From Leptospira sp. (GTDB lineage: Bacteria; Spirochaetota; Leptospiria; Leptospirales; Leptospiraceae), in assembly GCA_021413405.1 (NCBI GenBank), contig JAIOQL010000390.1:1-7365 (forward strand): a stretch of DNA of 7,365 bases, read 5' to 3'. The notes below the pieces were generated by a model that ran no database searches, was not told the origin of the DNA, and was given only the letters and a program-made list of their open reading frames with translations. Made by a program: the position numbers and the translations under genes. Each line of letters begins with the position of its first letter. The stretch's first letter is position 1. Below are positions 4,717 to 7,365 of this stretch, piece after piece.

Positions 4717-6006
4717 ATGCTGTCTAATAGTCATGAAAACGGAAGAGGAATGAATAGCAAAACTGGCTTATACCGAAAAAGTTATAAACTCCTTTGTATA
4801 ATAATAGCTTTGCTTCTTATTACTATCGGGTGCGCACAGGGAAACGGTGATTCAGCAAAAATTCTTTCAATAGCATCACTAAACCCGCCAGGATCGGCAA
4901 ATTCATCGCAAAATGGGTCGCCAACGACCACCGATCAACCGGTAGTGGCTCGGCCTTTTACCAGAATATTTGGAGGAGGCGGCTGGGATTCGGGGCTGTC
5001 CGTAACCTTGGATCAGTCAGGTAATACTTATGTTTCCGGGACAATGTCCGGCATCCAGGGATTTTTAGCCAAGCATGATAGAAAGGGTGCACAGATTTCT
5101 ATTGTTAATAATGATGCTGTTTGGATTACGTCGGATTCCCACGGATATATTTATAGTTTATGCTATAACAATGGTGATACTTTCTGGTATTTAAAAAAAT
5201 ATTCGGCTGCCGGATCCGTGCAGTGGAGCATAAAAGTTGCCAACATCAAAGGAGCCGCACTGACCGTTAATTCCGCAGGAACAGTCATTTATGTTGGTGG
5301 GTATTCTTATGATAGTCACACCGGAATTGCAAGCTCATTTGTATTGAAATATGATGGTTCCGGAAATCAGCAGTGGATGCAACCACTGTCTGGAAACAGC
5401 ATCATCGCTGCAATCGCTTTGGATTCCCAGGAAAATGTATACCCTACAGGGTATTCAGTTTCCGGAGGAATTGGTTACGATGCCTTCCTAGCTAAGTTGG
5501 ATTCAGCAGGAACCTTGAAATGGAGTCAATTGCTGGGAAGCGCAGGTCAGGATTATGGATATGGTGTGGTTGTCGATTCTGAAGACAAAATTTTAATGAC
5601 CGGTCGGGCTGGCGGGTCATTGGGTGGACAATCCTTTGGGGGATCCTACGACGCCTTCATTGCAAAATATTCATCCAACGGAACTACCGATTGGATCCGC
5701 CTTATAGGTGGACCGGATATGGATGATGGATATGGAATCGCAACGGATTCAAGCAATAACGTAGTGTTAGTAGGCGGTGAAGGCGGTCACTATGCCCTAT
5801 TTTCGAAATTCACCGGAACCGGGACAAACCTTTGGACAAAACGGATTGCCTCAAACGATGGGATGTGTGGCTCCTCTATTGTTATAAATGCTAAATCTGA
5901 ATTTTTCATTACCGGATGGATCAATACACCACTTGACGGACAAAATCCGCAGGGAAGTTACGATGCATTTCTCATTAAAACCGACAAAGACGGAAACCGT
6001 TTGTAG
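4717..6006 (+). CDS. SBBP-repeat (beta-propeller) lipoprotein
   Basis: A predicted lipoprotein of 429 residues from the ATG at 4717. A basic n-region is followed by a hydrophobic core and the lipobox-like ITIGC, with Cys39 as the likely lipidated residue. A low-complexity Ser/Asn/Gly/Pro/Thr linker (about 45-75) leads to a propeller filling the rest (about 82-429). Seven imperfect repeats can be counted. The recurring pattern is a D-S-x-G/E-N segment, a strand ending in Gly-Gly or Thr-Gly, YDAF-x-x-K, then a short turn and Trp. Trp170, 220, 269, 326 and 373 end blades 2-6. YDAF occurs in blades 4, 5 and 7. This matches SBBP repeats (Pfam PF06739), abundant in Leptospira lipoproteins of unknown function; surface binding is a guess. 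Starting at 4750 would give a shorter n-region and Cys28. It is divergent from the thioredoxin/CULT unit. Confidence 0.88.
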   Translation: MLSNSHENGRGMNSKTGLYRKSYKLLCIIIALLLITIGCAQGNGDSAKILSIASLNPPGSANSSQNGSPTTTDQPVVARPFTRIFGGGGWDSGLSVTLDQSGNTYVSGTMSGIQGFLAKHDRKGAQISIVNNDAVWITSDSHGYIYSLCYNNGDTFWYLKKYSAAGSVQWSIKVANIKGAALTVNSAGTVIYVGGYSYDSHTGIASSFVLKYDGSGNQQWMQPLSGNSIIAAIALDSQENVYPTGYSVSGGIGYDAFLAKLDSAGTLKWSQLLGSAGQDYGYGVVVDSEDKILMTGRAGGSLGGQSFGGSYDAFIAKYSSNGTTDWIRLIGGPDMDDGYGIATDSSNNVVLVGGEGGHYALFSKFTGTGTNLWTKRIASNDGMCGSSIVINAKSEFFITGWINTPLDGQNPQGSYDAFLIKTDKDGNRL

Positions 6007-6031
6007 TTCCATAACGACCCAAAATCAAAAT

Positions 6032-6050
6032 AGAAAAAACTACTTTTTCT
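6032..6050. terminator. Weak A/T-rich hairpin between convergent genes, possible shared terminator
   Basis: The arms AGAAAAA (6032-6038) and TTTTTCT (6044-6050) pair over seven positions with a five-base loop. They lie at the junction between the propeller lipoprotein stop (6006) and the hydrolase stop (6042). T-rich sequence follows on both strands. Only one G-C pair is present, so the hairpin is weak. I saw no better terminator in the 33-base gap. Confidence 0.2.
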
Positions 6051-6996
6051 TTGCTACAACTTTCTTTTTTGGAGCTGGCTCTTTTTTTGGAAGGAGCTTC
6101 GCTACTGCAGCTTTGATCTGAACCGGAATCGACTCCCTGACAATAGAATCAACAAAATCTTTGATGTCATTTAGAACTATTTCCCTGTCTTTCGGAAGCT
6201 CATTCATTGTTTCGTGATAAAGACCCGGATAGATTTTGAATTTTTTATTTTTATAAAGCAGGCTCTGGTTAAGTTCCTTGCTTCCCTCTACATCCGCGAT
6301 TCCATCCTGCTCCCCATGAAAGAGTAGAACCGGCACGCGAATTATTTTCGCTTTGTCGCGGATAGAACGTGAAAGATTGAAAAGATTGCTTGCCATCTGG
6401 AATGAAATCATGCCGTGAACGAGCGGATCTTCAGTATATGCTTTTACAACTCCGAGATCATGACTCAGGAATTTTACATCCAGCTTGGCATCGAGTGTAA
6501 CGGCTGGCATGATATATGCGAAAACCCTGGCAACAGCTTTCTTAATCTGTCTTTCGAGATTCATTTTTACTCTGATAGCCGGCGAAGAAACGATTAGTGC
6601 ATGAAGATTATTCTGATTCACCCCTTCAATCGTATATTGCAAAACGATCACTCCTCCGAGTGAATGCCCGAGAAGAAAAATTTTATTTGCCTTTTCTCTT
6701 TCCTTCACTATGTCTATGAATTCAGTCAGATCATCTATATAATTCTGAAATTGGTCAACGTGCCCCCTCTTTCCTTCCGAACGTCCGTGACCACGGGAAT
6801 CAAGAGCATAAAAATTCACATTGCTGTCTTTAAATTTATCAAGCAGGTTTCCATATCTCCCGCTATGTTCGCCAAATCCATGCTGAAAAACCAGCACCCT
6901 CCCGGCACCAGGCTTTGTTTTTGTCCAGGACTGGTAGAAAATTTTAGTTCCGTCCTTCGACGAATTGAAATGTGATTCTTCATTTTTATATGACAT
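6040..6996 (-). CDS. Alpha/beta-hydrolase, monoacylglycerol lipase/lysophospholipase type
   Basis: A 318-residue serine hydrolase of the 'serine aminopeptidase S33/Hydrolase_4' group that includes monoacylglycerol lipases and PldB-type lysophospholipases; it likely cleaves an ester bond in a lipid. The catalytic triad is visible: Ser112 in GHSLGG (nucleophile elbow), Asp231 in HGEQDGIAD and His261 in YPGLYHETMNE. His39-Gly40 in FQHGFGEHSGRY provides the oxyanion region, and ALDSRGHGRSEG (64-75) is typical of this group. The cap region is about 140-215. No signal peptide is seen, so it is probably cytoplasmic or peripheral on the membrane. The C-terminus (304-318) is rich in Lys with Pro and Ala and contains no catalytic motif. 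The ATG at 6996 has AGGAG (7010-7006) nine bases upstream. Exact substrate cannot be told. It follows the ankyrin-repeat gene by 45 nt and may share its transcript. Confidence 0.92.
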   Translation of the reverse strand: MSYKNEESHFNSSKDGTKIFYQSWTKTKPGAGRVLVFQHGFGEHSGRYGNLLDKFKDSNVNFYALDSRGHGRSEGKRGHVDQFQNYIDDLTEFIDIVKEREKANKIFLLGHSLGGVIVLQYTIEGVNQNNLHALIVSSPAIRVKMNLERQIKKAVARVFAYIMPAVTLDAKLDVKFLSHDLGVVKAYTEDPLVHGMISFQMASNLFNLSRSIRDKAKIIRVPVLLFHGEQDGIADVEGSKELNQSLLYKNKKFKIYPGLYHETMNELPKDREIVLNDIKDFVDSIVRESIPVQIKAAVAKLLPKKEPAPKKKVVAKKK

Positions 6997-7041
6997 TGTG
7001 TTTCTCTCCTGATATTTATTCCGAGTGCTATTATCTAAATT

Positions 7042-7365
7042 CTAATTTCTTTTGTTATATAATTCAATCAGTTCGGGATCTTTTGTTTTTTCTGCATAGT
7101 AAGCAGGGGAATTATCCTTACTATCCTTTATTGTCGGATCTCCACCGTTTGTCAGGATCATTTTTGCTGCCTCTATGGCTTTCGGTTTGTTTTCTTCCTT
7201 ATAATTTAGTGCAATATCACTCAAAACGGTCTTTCCACTTTTATCCTGTGAGTTCGGGTTAGATTTTTTTTCAATGCAAAGATAGACAATTTTCCGTGCA
7301 TTTTCAGTTTCCCTGTTTTCCCTTGCATTCAGAAATTTCCCCACCGCTTTACGCAGAACAGTCAA
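7042..7365 (-). CDS. Ankyrin-repeat protein, C-terminal part (5' end outside the window)
   Basis: The last 107 codons of a gene that is open to the window edge. Ankyrin-like units can be followed: a second-helix and loop segment ending in KKSNPNSQD (33-41), a full repeat SGKTVLSDIALNY...AAKMILTNGGDPTIKD (43-81, with a few extra residues between the helices), and a final shortened repeat SKDNSPAYYAEKTKDPELIELY (82-103). GGDP and the Asn/Asp-rich loops are typical of the fold, which mediates protein-protein contacts. The first visible codon on the minus strand is TTG, which could be a start but is more likely an internal leucine. Partner and cellular location cannot be judged without the N-terminus. 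The hydrolase gene follows 45 nt downstream. Confidence 0.8.
   Translation of the reverse strand: MTVLRKAVGKFLNARENRETENARKIVYLCIEKKSNPNSQDKSGKTVLSDIALNYKEENKPKAIEAAKMILTNGGDPTIKDSKDNSPAYYAEKTKDPELIELYNKRN

Noticed and set aside
5980..6004. Hairpin around ACGG-AAA-CCGT at the 3' end of the propeller gene
   Set aside because: It lies inside the coding sequence, continues with mismatches, and is not followed by a T-run, so it does not look like a terminator.

Overview
The window looks like chromosomal DNA of a spirochaete in the Leptospiraceae, most probably Leptospira. The evidence is indirect but consistent. The ATP synthase genes run in the order atpZ-like, a polytopic protein, atpB, atpE, atpF, atpH. 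Subunit a has a signal peptide and a long extracytoplasmic N-terminus. There is a lipoprotein built from SBBP-type beta-propeller repeats, base composition is moderately A+T-rich, and TTG appears to serve as a start codon for some genes. The genus is inferred from gene content and protein character, not from a marker gene.

Positions 1-3422, read right to left on the minus strand, form one compact transcription unit: signal peptidase I (lepB), a small AtpZ/AtpI-family protein, a four-helix membrane protein in the usual atpI slot, then atpB (a), atpE (c), atpF (b) and the first codons of what should be atpH (delta). Neighbours overlap by 38 nt or are separated by 1 to 36 nt, which suggests translational coupling. 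A hairpin with a T-run (3491-3471) followed by a TTGACA-type promoter (3457-3430) lies just before the lepB ATG at 3422. This marks the probable start of the unit and argues for a nearly leaderless lepB message.

Positions 3552-4495, also minus strand, hold a two-gene unit: an exported or membrane-anchored thioredoxin-like protein (CHNC active site, DipZ-like) and, 14 nt downstream, a 131-residue stand-alone CULT-domain protein. CULT is the thalidomide-binding fold of cereblon. All four zinc cysteines and the complete aromatic cage are visible. This pair is the most interesting part of the window. A perfect FNR/CRP-type palindrome (TTGAT-N4-ATCAA, 4602-4615) lies upstream of it, in the divergent intergenic region.

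Positions 4717-6006 on the plus strand encode a predicted surface or periplasmic lipoprotein with a low-complexity linker and seven SBBP-like blades. Convergent to it, on the minus strand, is an alpha/beta-hydrolase of the monoacylglycerol lipase/lysophospholipase type (6040-6996) with a lysine-rich tail. Upstream of that is the C-terminal end of an ankyrin-repeat protein (7042-7365) cut by the window edge. No rRNA, tRNA, insertion sequence, CRISPR array or phage gene was seen, and no stretch over 300 bases lacks a gene.
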